Below, piece after piece: positions 56,201 to 64,000 of a stretch of 64,000 nucleotides of DNA (the stretch's first letter is position 1; every line of letters begins with the position of its first letter). The position numbers were made by a program, and so were the translations under genes. Below the pieces are notes generated by a model that made no database searches, was not told the origin of the DNA, and worked only from the letters and a program-made list of their open reading frames with translations. The DNA is from Steromphala cineraria (lineage: Eukaryota > Mollusca > Gastropoda > Trochida > Trochidae): assembly GCA_916613615.1 (NCBI GenBank), contig OU744737.1:5476001-5540000 (forward strand), in the 5' to 3' direction.

Positions 56201-57135
56201 ATTGTATAAACTTTACCTGTATCTTTTAAATAATAATGGTTTTATTGTGTATATGTACTAGGCATTATAGGTATATTTTTGATTTAGTCTCTCATAATCC
56301 CACTTGTGGATGGCCCTTTTTGTATTTTACATTTCTTACTTTTTGTATTATATATTATAATACGGGTGAGACTTTAATAAACATTTGTCTGTCTGTCTAT
56401 AATGATCCTTATGAGGATTACATATGGAATATTTTAAGACATATATATTTACTAGATAGAGATTTGTGTAAGCATATAGAGTACCCTAAAATGTATGGAT
56501 AGGTACATGTGATGAATTTTAGGGTTTGATAAAATGAATATTATATTTTTTTATTAATATCATAACATTTCTCTTGTTTTATTTTCTTTATAATGAAGAT
56601 TAACAATAGTGATTTTGTCATTATTTTGAATTATAACATTGAAAGGTTTATGGGGTTGATGTAAGTAATGAACTATTTAATATTTGCATAGATGACAGTA
56701 ATTTGGAAATTACCTAAATAGAAACAATTTTTATTTTGTATTATTACTTTAAGATCGTTATTCTAGGTAAAGAAGTGTACATAATTTGTATTAAATGATA
56801 CAGACAGGCCTATATGATGACATAAAACAATCGTTCATTTGAAAAAGGCAAGTTTGATTTTAGACAGATGATCACAAATCACACTCAAAATATCTTGGTA
56901 CAGTTGGGTATTATTTACTTTAAAACTTTAATCAAGGAAAGCTGATATCAAACTAGCCGGGAACCTTATATTTGATAAGTTTAGGGGTATATTTCGGTTA
57001 TATCAACAAAATATGTCCGCCATTTTTGTTTCTCAGTTCCCGGAAATGGTTTCAAAATACACAGGTGAAACAATCATCAAACTTACCTGCGCTAATGAAG
57101 GCGCAAAGCGCGATAAGTATCAATTGCTTATCCAT
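47119..57135 (-). CDS. Lachesin/IgLON-like GPI-anchored cell-adhesion protein (seven exons, 378 aa)
   Basis: Exons 57135-57087, 54086-53980, 51702-51450, 49466-49306, 49117-48916, 48603-48370 and 47249-47119 join in one frame of 1137 nt. Signal peptide: residues 1-16. Ig1 has C43, W55 and C114 (DAGRFNCYV). Ig2 has C162, W174 and C209 (GVYRCVADN). Ig3 has C254, W266 and C319 (YTEYYCIATN). The C-terminal tail (about 361-378, AAVIAVVINVILLFI) is hydrophobic without a cytoplasmic part, as in GPI-anchored proteins. The VADN segment and the VGQAQ...LEC start of Ig3 are typical of insect lachesin and vertebrate IgLONs (neurotrimin, OPCML), which mediate homophilic adhesion of neurons and epithelia. 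Acceptors and donors are all AG/GT. Orthology to a named member cannot be settled here. Confidence 0.88.
47410..47474. repeat. Short hairpin in intron 6 of the lachesin-like gene
   Basis: GCCAATCAAATCATTTTCTCG pairs perfectly with CGAGAAAATGATTTGATTGGC (21 bp each) across a 23-bp loop, about 160 bp upstream of exon 7 in gene orientation. Confidence 0.85.
48285..48352 (-). repeat. SINE S1-like 3' tail with (ATT)n
   Basis: CAGCGCCGGTGAGCAACAAT, TAGGCGCTATATAAGTTAAT and ATTATTATTAT match the tail region of SINE S1. Lies just downstream of exon 6 in intron 6. Confidence 0.5.
48370..48603 (-). CDS. Lachesin-like exon 6: most of Ig3
   Basis: Acceptor GATAATCTTCAG, donor GTGAGTATAC, phase 1-1, 234 nt. 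Contains W266 (PTVKWERL) and C319 in NDYTEYYCIATN. Confidence 0.87.
48916..49117 (-). CDS. Lachesin-like exon 5: end of Ig2, start of Ig3
   Basis: Acceptor TTTGCTCCACAG, donor GTGAGAAAAG, from phase 0 to phase 1. Contains GVYRCVADNNIKPP (Ig2 strand F) and the linker PTVRVVQDSVGQAQ before C254. Confidence 0.88.
49306..49466 (-). CDS. Lachesin-like exon 4: first half of Ig2
   Basis: Acceptor TTTAATATTTCCAG, donor GTAGGTTTG, from phase 1 to phase 0. Contains LTCSATGIPAPNITW, the classic I-set B-C strand signature. The Ig2 domain is split by an intron after FR, as in many invertebrate IgSF genes. Confidence 0.88.
49760..49890 (-). mobile_element. Truncated SINE S2
   Basis: GGTGAGGTGATGTGGGGTTT, CTTTCAAGAGAG and CACTTATATAGCGGCTGCTAG match the tail end of SINE S2. 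The tRNA head is missing. This uninterrupted tail shows what the S2 copy at 53231-53862 looked like before SINE S3 entered it. Confidence 0.7.
50232..50596. mobile_element. TTAA MITE family A, copy 3
   Basis: TTAA-AGGGGCAGTAGCACG at the left and CGTGCTACTGCCCCT-TTAA at the right, interior CCATTGGCGGCCATTTTT, same orientation as 179-544. Lies in intron 3 of the lachesin-like gene. Confidence 0.9.
50660..50955. mobile_element. ATCCCCCGC-ended MITE, short copy
   Basis: The ends are ATCCCCCGCCA and TGGCGGGGGATA. Near the right end is a run of ACGG/ACAG tetramers (GGACGGACGGACGC, then CAGACGGACGG). The element at 54444-55748 has the same ends and the same tetramer tract. Confidence 0.8.
51450..51702 (-). 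CDS. Lachesin-like exon 3: second half of Ig1
   Basis: Acceptor TTATTTTGACAG, donor GTAAATTTT, from phase 0 to phase 1. Begins VVWEHVDTKQVI and contains LRQQDAGRFNCYVKI, the DxGxxxC signature of strand F. Confidence 0.87.
51757..52256 (-). mobile_element. tRNA-derived SINE, family S1, full copy
   Basis: On the minus strand the head reads GATAGCTCAGTCGGCAAGAG (A box), later GGGGTTTGAATCCC (B box), then a body of about 400 bp and an (ATAAT)/(AAT)n tail at 51757-51777. Copies or fragments: 990-1330, 28100-28160 and 48285-48352. Open frames overlapping it are not genes. Confidence 0.85.
52281..52556. mobile_element. MITE with 38-bp inverted repeats enclosing a tRNA-like sequence
   Basis: The left end TGTAACAATGTTATATTTGG continues to ATTATCTTGAATA; the right end TATTCAAGATAGTGTGATCC continues to TACATTGTTACA. 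The middle carries GGCGAGTTGGTTAGCTGTTG and GGGCTCGAATCCCGC, which resemble pol III A and B boxes. Confidence 0.8.
52610..53122. mobile_element. Outer MITE interrupted by a hAT-like MITE
   Basis: The left part GGGCCTATATTTTCAAGCTC, then CTTAGTGATAAG, pairs with the right part CTTAGCACTAAGAGAG and TTAAAAATCAAGGCCC. The middle is filled by the element at 52643-53040. Without it the outer element is about 107 bp, almost entirely stem. Confidence 0.75.
52643..53040. mobile_element. hAT-like MITE with 8-bp target duplication
   Basis: The ends are TAGGGATATCACAATACA and TGTATCGTGACATCCCTA. GTGATAAG is present on both sides (52635-52642 and 53041-53048). Eight-bp duplications and TAGGG-type ends are hAT features. 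The interior is rich in GTATCG/CGATAC words near both ends. No transposase. Confidence 0.88.
53231..53862 (-). mobile_element. SINE S2, full copy split by SINE S3
   Basis: The head (53862-53790 on the minus strand) reads GCGCGATAGCGCAGTGGTTA and later GTGGTTCGAATCCCGCCAGG, with good A and B boxes. The tail is cut at CTTTCAAGAG and resumes at AGTATTTCACTT, with SINE S3 (53271-53582) between. Confidence 0.85.
53271..53582 (+). mobile_element. tRNA-derived SINE, family S3, possible CORE-like body
   Basis: A box GTGTAGTGGTTAGCGTGCTG, B box GGTTTCGAATCCAGG. The body contains TGTCCTTGGGCAAGGCACTT and GCTGTACAATTGGGTACCTG, which resemble the conserved core shared by CORE-SINE/MIR-type families. AAGAG borders both ends (53268-53272 and about 53579-53583), a likely target duplication inside SINE S2. 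Confidence 0.8.
53980..54086 (-). CDS. Lachesin-like exon 2: N-terminus of mature protein, start of Ig1
   Basis: Acceptor TTTTTTTATTCAG, donor GTGAGTGGGC, from phase 1 to phase 0. It encodes VSAQEPEIVDEIWPEVKPVG and ARLNCTVAYKQSHV. Ig1 is split by the following phase-0 intron directly after V52. Confidence 0.85.
54189..54306. repeat. Perfect 38-bp hairpin in intron 1 of the lachesin-like gene
   Basis: The arm starting ATAATGCAGAGGAATATATG and ending TTCTTTGTT is exactly complementary to 54268-54305. The loop is about 40 bp. A third, slightly diverged arm (ACAAAGAAGTTGTCATTCAT) follows directly at 54313-54348. Confidence 0.85.
54444..55748. mobile_element. TATCCCCCGC-ended element with internal minisatellite
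   Basis: The ends are TATCCCCCGCAA and TTGCGGGGGATA, shared with 50660-50955. Between 54830 and 55560 lie four to five tandem units of about 170 bp (markers near 55100, 55271 and 55440: GATGATTATGTATCTTC, CGGACAGGACTTGTAACAG, AACAGAGTCCTCATTTTTTG). A GGAC/GGAC tetramer tract precedes the right end. Short open frames here are products of the repeat. Confidence 0.85.
55749..57086. other. Left-over part of intron 1, LINE-like tail, no gene recognised
   Basis: AT-rich. At 56230-56400 a sequence ending CTTTAATAAACATTTGTCTG and TCTGTCT looks like a LINE 3' end, and a frame containing NPTCGWPFLYFTF precedes it. No splice-supported exon. Confidence 0.45.
57087..57135 (-). CDS. Lachesin-like exon 1: signal peptide
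   Basis: ATG GAT AAG CAA then LILIALCAFISA, donor GTAAGTTTG in phase 1. It is preceded on the minus strand by a 5' leader with a CACGTGACC E-box-like site about 120 bp upstream (57249-57257). Start chosen because it is the only ATG in frame giving a signal peptide. Confidence 0.8.
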
Positions 57136-58635
57136 AATGGACAACCTCTCTTTTAGGAAACCATACGATTAGCAAAATTTGAAGAAAAGTCCTGCTCTCA
57201 AATAAACTCTCACTTCTCGAATCAGACTGCGTGCCTCGCGTACCTGAGGTCACGTGACTTTGTTAGTCACTTTACAGGTATGACAAAGTATATGATGTTT
57301 ATTTGCGGAAGTTTGAAGCCGTTCGTATTTCCTAGCTAGTCAATATATTTTCTTGAATAGAGAGATTAGGTATGAGATTTGTATATCAAAATCTTTCGAT
57401 GTCAATTTTAAAGCTACTTGGTGAAGTGTTGAAAGCAATTATTGATTCCTACATACGGCATACACTGCAAGACAATGACCGGCGCAAACAGTTTTGGAAT
57501 GTGAATTCGTACGTTATCATTAAAGAAAGTAACATTTCAGCGCAATCATTTATAGCAACACTCAGACAAGCTACTTTCCTTATAATAGATTCTAAAAGTT
57601 ATTTGTTCATTTACACACTTTGTAAACATATACAAGTAAGATAATGTAATGAACTATATGAGTTATCATGGGGGGAGAAACCCTTTACTTTTGTATGCAA
57701 AATGCCATTTTGTTCATAATATTGTGAAGCCTTCATTTCAAAGCGATAGTCATATCAGCGGAGATATCGCTCTCGGCCTCAGCCGGTGCGTCTATTTAAA
57801 GTGACACGCCGTTCGCTATATACATCCGTACGCTCCTAATCAAGTATAGCTCCCACAGGCTTTTCACCTGGGTAACTTATAAAAGTTGGACCAATGAATC
57901 TACTAAAACGGTTAAGCGGTTTATGTGTTAATTATTTTGGTAGGGTGTTTTGCGACAGATCTATATTGTGTAATATTCTCTTATAAACATAAACCAATTA
58001 TAGTTCTTGGACATGTTGGATATTCAGAACATATTAAACAACCTTCCCTCATATTACTTAAAAGTTAATGTTTTTTTCGGAAACGAACAGAGAAAGATTG
58101 CAGAAATACTGCCATGGGCATTATAGTGTTTTGTTCCATAACAAATGTGTACATTTTCTTTGATAACAATTTGAAATATGTTTGTGCAATGTTGTAAATG
58201 AATCTATCGAGTAAATTAACACGCATATCGCGCATTTTCGCTCTCCAATGTCATGGCATATAAGGGCAGATGTACTTCCAACTCTCTATGATGTAATAGG
58301 GTAATTATTTTTCTTTAAAATACACCTTCAATTTGTGATTAAAAAATTAAGAGGACCAAAGTTACTATAAGATCTTTAGACTGTGTTTTGATTGTAAAAT
58401 CGATTAAAACTTAATAATCGTAATAAATTACAAAATATTGGGAAGCGACAGTACGTTTTAACTCTACAGAACATTTCAAATTGAACTGTAAATGTAATAC
58501 GATTAACCATATCAGCAAATCAATTAAACGAACAGAAGGAATTATTAAACCCATTCTTACTATTAAAGTTTGAAAATCAAAGGTGTTTTGCACACTGAAG
58601 CGCTAGTAAAATCTACCACATTAGAGAAAACGGTG

Positions 58636-59012
58636 AATTATTAAACAATCAGCGATGAGATACTGGGTTTTATCAGGGAAATAAACTGTCTATCAAGCAA
58701 CAGTGACGATATATTATATTTTCACTGTGATCAGTGACGATATATCATTTCGTCACTGGTCAGATGCCGGAACTACTTTCAGCTATGTGAACAAAATGGG
58801 GTAACTTTCCAGTTTTGAAGTCATTTTAATCACGCATTTAATTAAAAAACATATGATAAATAGAATACTTTATTTAGTTTTCCAAATACCAGGTTTATTT
58901 CATCTCGTGACATGGATAAAGCTGCGCCACACGTGAAATATCAATTTTACCCATGACACTTGATGAAATAAACCTGGTATTTGGAACACATTAAGTATCC
59001 TCTTTTTTTTCA
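58636..59012. mobile_element. Hairpin-ended element N, copy 2
   Basis: The left part ATTAAACAATCAGCGATGAG and GAAATAAACTGTCTATCAAG matches the N copy at 40511. The right-end hairpin (58862-59001) has tip GCTGCGCCAC and ends AGTATCCTCTTTT. Confidence 0.7.
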
Positions 59013-59411
59013 GTAAGGTTAAATTTTTAGAATATTATTGAAGGAAAACTGAACCATATTGCCAAACATGATTGATTAGTTATTCTATCTCTTCACTCTT
59101 TATATTATACCGTTTAATTCAGATTGTTAATCAGTAAGCAACTTACAACAACTCGATTTCATTGCGCTTATGCGCACTTATACGTTATGCAACCTAACTA
59201 AAGGTTTCAAAGAAATAGATAATTAATTTTGTTTTAAATTATTTCAGCTGTCAAAATATCTTCATCTTAATCATTTTCAACGAATAGGTTGCATTTTATT
59301 GCTGTTTCAGATACCCCGTCATCCGGACCCTTCAGTTAATATTTGGCCGAAGGCTATATATGAGTAAAGGGTTTTAAATGAAACTACATGTATGTTTTGC
59401 TTTGATTACAG

Positions 59412-59503
59412 TGATCTGGTTTGCGTCATCAAGTATCCCCAAAGACCGTCCAGTCAAAGAACAAACACATAATCTATGGAACAATTTAGGCAAGACACTG
59501 TAA
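59412..59503 (+). CDS. Candidate terminal exon of an unidentified plus-strand gene
   Basis: After acceptor TTTGATTACAG, an open phase-1 frame of 30 codons reads VIWFASSSIPKDRPVKEQTH and NLWNNLGKTL, then TAA; AATAAA follows at 59553. No upstream exon was identified. A second acceptor with a short frame (TGTTTCAG, then TPSSGPFS and stop) lies at about 59311. No homology recognised; it could be chance. Confidence 0.22.
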
Positions 59504-60110
59504 CATATGCTTTTCTCATTCATTAGGCTCTAATTAAAGAAGTAGAACAATTAATAAAGGGCAGAAAATCCTTTTAGCCTACATGTTTTTTCAACAATCA
59601 TGGTTTGAATGTATGAAGTCTATGGTCAAAAATAATAATTTGGTCAATTTACAAAAACGTTTTTGCTTTTTTTGCAATCTATTAAACTCTTCTTTAAACA
59701 TCATGCTCTGCTGTTAAATGGTTCAAATATCAGGAATCGATAATATAAATAATAGGCCCCAAGTTCGTCGGTAATGAAAAATTCGATGGAAAAATGCCTA
59801 ACTTTTTTTAAAAGAAAGCATAAAAATTATCTTCAGACAGAGTGTTTTAGTTTCAATAGAACAAACGTCATCATCACGGTGATGTTTCATGACGTCATAG
59901 GCATTGTTGGGGCTAGTTCCTATAGTCAACTCTCCTTCAGCAATGGTGTCTTGTTTGTGCATGTGGTCCTATTTCAACTACCAAATTTTATTATAACCAC
60001 GATCTACCATAAATAAATTACCAATAGATAATGAAAAGAAGAAGCGGTACAAGAATTCGGGAAGAGTCAGACCCGGACATAAGGCCAATTAAGGAGCTCG
60101 ATCAGTCAAG

Positions 60111-60182
60111 ATGGAGGCCGCTGATGATGACGTCGCTGTCGCTGATAACATCCGCAGGATGTTGTGCCATCAGCATGAATAG
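60111..60182 (+). CDS. Candidate short ORF or first exon near a GC-rich promoter-like region
   Basis: AAGATGGAGGCC gives a good start context. The frame reads EAADDDVAVADNIRRMLCHQ and HE, then TAG (23 aa). Within 75 bp downstream lie an RFX X-box-like site (GTGGCAACCGTTGCTAG, 60230-60246) and a CACGTG E-box (60248-60253). Alternatively the ATGG is part of a YY1-like AAGATGG promoter motif and nothing is translated. Confidence 0.25.
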   Translation: MEAADDDVAVADNIRRMLCHQHE

Positions 60183-60229
60183 GCCATTTTCCGCTTCGCG
60201 AGATCCCGGACAAGGACGGCTGCCATAGC

Positions 60230-60253
60230 GTGGCAACCGTTGCTAGTCACGTG
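60230..60253. promoter_or_regulatory. X-box-like palindrome and E-box
   Basis: GTGGCAACCGTTGCTAG is close to the RFX consensus GTNRCC-N-RGYAAC, and TCACGTGA is a perfect E-box. Together with the local GC content this suggests a promoter or enhancer. Direction and target are unknown. Confidence 0.35.
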
Positions 60254-60961
60254 ACATGGGACATGCTACGGCATCAAGATGCTATGTAGATCGGACTCGC
60301 GGAAGTAAAAATGACGTTTTTTGGCGATATTCAGTATTATCGAACACATTTGCTGTTTGAATGCTAACTATTTTCGAACTAACGAAGTAACAAATAGTGT
60401 TTCTGACCGTTATTGGCAAATCTAGTGTGCAAAAAGTATTTTTAGAAGAGCAAATCGGGCCGGTCATTTTCATATCTTCGAATATTAAAATAAAGGAATA
60501 CTTTTCTGAAAATGGATTTATAGGATAGGGCGACAGGCAAACATATTTTCATCTCTTTGAAAGATACCAATCTACCATTATGTAGTCATTATAAATAAAA
60601 TAAATAGATATTCAAAATAATTTATGAAGTTTGAAATCTTCGTATACATGTCAATCTAAACGCATGGTAGGCCTACACTTATTAATTTAGTTTTAGGGGC
60701 CCGGGGTCTATTCCTTATTTATCTTTATTTCATAGCTGATAATGAATCCTTCTTGTAAATGAAGATTTTCCTCTTTTCTCATCCATCGGATATTATGACA
60801 CATTTCCATTCTCCGATAAGTAAGCCGGTTTGATTTTTTAAAAATTAATTTTACCTGTAAAAAGTCTTTTTTTAATTTTACATTTTGCTTATTATGGAAA
60901 ACTGAGAGCTATTTTATCATCACTTGTAGGCGTTGGGCCCGGATTGGGACGGAATAATATA

Positions 60962-61827
60962 ATTTATTATATAATTAGCAATGAAATATAGGGTTATACA
61001 GTGAAAATATAATCCATATTTTAAGAAAAGCAGTAGAAAGTCATATTTTCACTGCAGTGAAAATATAATCCATATTTTCACTGCGGTGAGAAAAGTAGGA
61101 CCGAACCTATTACCTCCCTTTGAAACACGATTATCTCCCTTTGAGGAAATCGAACACTTGCCTCGCGTCACGGCGTTGGTTAGGATCGAAGAAAAACGAC
61201 TCTTTAGGATGTTTTCGGTATGTAACTGTTTTCAGTTTACAGTGCCAATGTATCCTTCGATATCCAAAAGCCACCCGAAGTTCATATCTTGTTGCTGTAG
61301 TTAATAATTGTTCATTTTATTGCAAAATAAATTTACGAAGCGAGTGATCTGTCACACCGACATAGCGCTTCACTCATTGTATCCATTCGCGTCAAAACTG
61401 ACTTTCCAAAATAGATAAGGAGCCTTTGTTTCACCTAGTAATAACCAAACACATGTTGTGGATCTGATATCATTTAACATTCCCTCATCATATATTTTTC
61501 ATAAAATTATTTCCGATTATATATCGAGTTATTTCTATCGAACTTTTTTTTTACCGAGAAAGGATAAATTGAGTTGCTAGACTGTCATTCATCATAGAGC
61601 AAAACTTTGCCTTCCGATGTCTGACAACTCTGTTTTATGATCTAAAAATTATATAATAAATAGACTAATTCATTGTTTTTGCCGAATATCATTTCTATCT
61701 CATCTCGTGAAGTGAGAAAGTGTCATTTTCACTCGTGGCTGCGCCACTCGTGAAAATATCACTTTCTCACTCCACTCGATGAGATAGAAATGATATTCGG
61801 CAAAAACAATGAAATAGTCTCTATATA
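60962..61827. mobile_element. Hairpin-ended element N, copy 3 (longest)
   Basis: The left part TTATTATATAATTAGCAATG with AGTGAAAATATAATCCATAT repeated matches the N family start. The right end is a hairpin (61661-61820) with arms of about 70 bp, AGACTAATTCATTGTTTTTG... paired with ...CAATGAAATAGTCT, and tip GTGGCTGCGCCAC. Open frames inside are short and not convincing. Confidence 0.7.
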
Positions 61828-64000
61828 TTTTGACACAACAATTTGTTTTATTCTTGGCTATTTATAGTTTTCCAAAATAACAATTACACGACAATTTTCT
61901 TTTTAAAAAATTACGTTGTCACTAAATGTGTAAGTCAAGATAGCAACGAAAAACCCGCAAGTTGTAGACTACAGGCGAATATATTGTCATGATCATGTAT
62001 TGAACTAGATTGCAAATTAAAGCCATATGTGCGGCTTTATTTGTTGAAAAGAATTGAGTTCATTTCTTTTTTAGATTACCTTCAGTCGACACTTTTAAAA
62101 CCGCCACATTGCAACATAATAATTGTAATTGGTGCATTTAGCATTTCAGGACAATAAACATAATGGAAACTTAATCATAGCAGACCGGTAAACGTAAAGG
62201 AGTGAAATGTTTAGTAGATAACGTGTCATGCATCGTGTATAACATGATGTAATTACATATGAATATACCCAGGAGGAAAAGAATTACGCTCGTTCTCAGG
62301 AGGCCGCCCTCGAAGAGACACGATGTAAAACAAAAAATCAGTAATATATTGGTATGGATAAAAACGATATCACAAAAATACACGTGAACGATCTTACTAT
62401 TGAAATTAAGATACTTGAAGAATGCGACTTACCTTTAAATATTTCCCGAAAACTGCTATTCCGACTATCGCTTAATATTGTTATACGATCCGGCTTTGTT
62501 TATTCATTCATATATAATCATACAAAATGTTTATTCATAAAACATAGGACTCTTAAACAATGCATCCCATCGCAAACATTATTTTTTGTCTCCAATGTTG
62601 AAAATATTTACAACGCATTTTTAATACAAAACAAGATTCAGTACCATATTTTCATCAAAATTACACATCTTCTTTAATCTTATATTTCACAAATGTTAAT
62701 CGATTTGTTATCGTATTGCAAAAAAATCTTTCTCCATTTAGATTTTGACATTTTTATGCGTGAATTGTTTAAAGTTATCAATATGAAAGTGTAAATGGAA
62801 AATATATTTATTGGTTTCACGTGTGTCCTAACCTAGAACTTACATTAATGATAAGAAGATGAAGATGATAAAGCTTTCTCACACAAATAAGAAGAGTGAA
62901 TAAAACGTTTACAATTGATAGAACAGAGTTGAATAATACCAGAATCTTCAGTCAGTGGCCAAAAGTCTGTTAATTCGCACTGATGTATTTCCAGCATGGA
63001 TCTCTACCAGCATGTTGGAAATAATCAGGGCTACAATGTCATAATTTTCATTCAATTACCTGATAATTATCAAGAAATATACATGTTATTTAATAACACG
63101 AATGAAACATGCCGATTATGTTTAACATGGCCGTCAATGGGACAAGTAAATCACAAGTTGTACATGTCATGATTAACTTGGTGTCATTCAAAAACTAATC
63201 AACGTACTGTGAGATTAAAGGCAATTTCGTGAATGTATAGCCGAGATGGTTTATGCAAAATATCACAACGAATGGACTTTTATTTAATTCACGAAAATTA
63301 TTCTTGTAGGCCTAATTGATAATCAACGTGTAAGTTTATGAGAAATTACGTTGGTGCGAACAGACTATTGGCCGCTGATAATTTTTTTGTGCGGTGTACA
63401 TTGAATAATGACACAGGAAAGTTTTAAATCGGGAATTTGTATCGAAAACCGGACAATGCCGCGCGTTAATAAGTCAAACGTAATTTTTAAAACTTATGTA
63501 AAGCAATCAGAATGACAGTTCGAGTTGATAATTTTTGATTGGTTATATAACATATATTCGTGTAAATTTTAAGTTTTGAAATTGGCTTCAACGCATATAT
63601 TTTACTGTTTCAAGATCATTATTTTCTTTTTAATCTGAGGTAAAACCTAACAAAGCTATTTTAATGTGTTTTGGGGTTTGTTAAATTTGTTTTGTATGTT
63701 TATGCTATATTTTATCGTGTTGCTTACATCATATTATTCTATTAAAATGCACGGACAATAATTTGTCCTTATACCTATGCACATTTCTATCTCTACATTA
63801 TGTGTTTAGTTATGCATTTAATTTTTTAAGAAATGTAAAAAGGTTTCGAAAAAGAGCAGACAGTATAAGTGTATTAAGTTTTGTGTAAATTTACATGTTA
63901 ATGATGACCAATTACCATGATCACGTAAAATTAGACTCAAAGTCACCAGTGTAAGAAGGGGCGTGAATTCTTTTTCTGATCGAGATTTTTATTTTGGGAA
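61828..64000. other. No gene recognised; contains a fragment related to the large element
   Basis: A 107-codon plus-strand frame at 62354-62677 has no recognisable domain and no splice support. At 63430-63580 the sequence (CGAAAACCGGACAATGCCGC, ATCAGAATGACAG, GATTGGTTATATAACATA) matches 12977-13095 of the large element at roughly 80%. Confidence 0.5.

Noticed and set aside
57372..57644. 90-codon plus-strand frame upstream of the lachesin-like gene
   Set aside because: No recognisable domain, weak coding character, and it lies antisense to the likely promoter region.
62354..62677. 107-codon plus-strand frame as a small protein gene
   Set aside because: No domain, no splice or polyA support, and composition like the surrounding AT-rich DNA.

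Overview
This is a eukaryotic window: spliced genes with GT-AG introns, no operons or prokaryotic signals, AT-rich DNA, and dense repeats (satellite, SINE, LINE, MITE, hairpin-ended elements). The frequent TAGGCCTAC-like words, the repeat types and the gene families suggest a marine invertebrate. I cannot choose from sequence alone between an ambulacrarian and a mollusc-like lophotrochozoan. No mitochondrial, bacterial or viral gene was seen.

Three host loci can be reconstructed by joining reading frames across canonical splice sites. (1) On the minus strand, three six-cysteine EB/EGF-like exons, all flanked by phase-1 introns, lie at 26846-26977, 2228-2347 and 821-952. They are part of a larger gene that runs off the left edge. 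Its ~24.5 kb intron holds a 26-bp satellite and two copies of a large transposon-like element. (2) On the plus strand, 31440-39891, is a complete six-exon gene for a 269-aa single-Ig-domain membrane receptor. It has a signal peptide, a Thr-rich stalk, one transmembrane helix and three short tyrosine-bearing cytoplasmic exons, the last ending in NPLY. (3) On the minus strand, 57135-47119, is a complete seven-exon gene for a 378-aa three-Ig protein of the lachesin/IgLON type with a C-terminal GPI-anchor signal. Every intron phase in genes 2 and 3 closes correctly.

Layout. 1-2420: last two EB exons, with TTAA, pogo-like, SINE and Mutator-like repeats. 2437-26762: satellite (about 264 units of 26 bp in three blocks) interrupted by two near-identical elements with CCCAGCTAACA ends (6124 bp, and 11329 bp with two nested insertions). 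26846-31440: EB exon, then intergenic DNA with a foldback element. 31440-39891: receptor gene; its intron 4 holds hairpin-ended elements and a LINE nested three deep. 39900-47100: mobile-element debris between genes. 47119-57135: lachesin-like gene with repeat-rich introns. 57140-64000: mostly non-coding, with more hairpin elements and weak gene hints.

The most informative region is the pair of large elements. Copy 1 is the empty site for two insertions in copy 2, so their ends can be read exactly. Both insertions lack a normal target-site duplication and carry terminal or subterminal hairpins. One of them shares its architecture (a terminal hairpin with a GC-rich tip, often CRE-like TGACGTCA sites upstream) with at least six other elements in the window.
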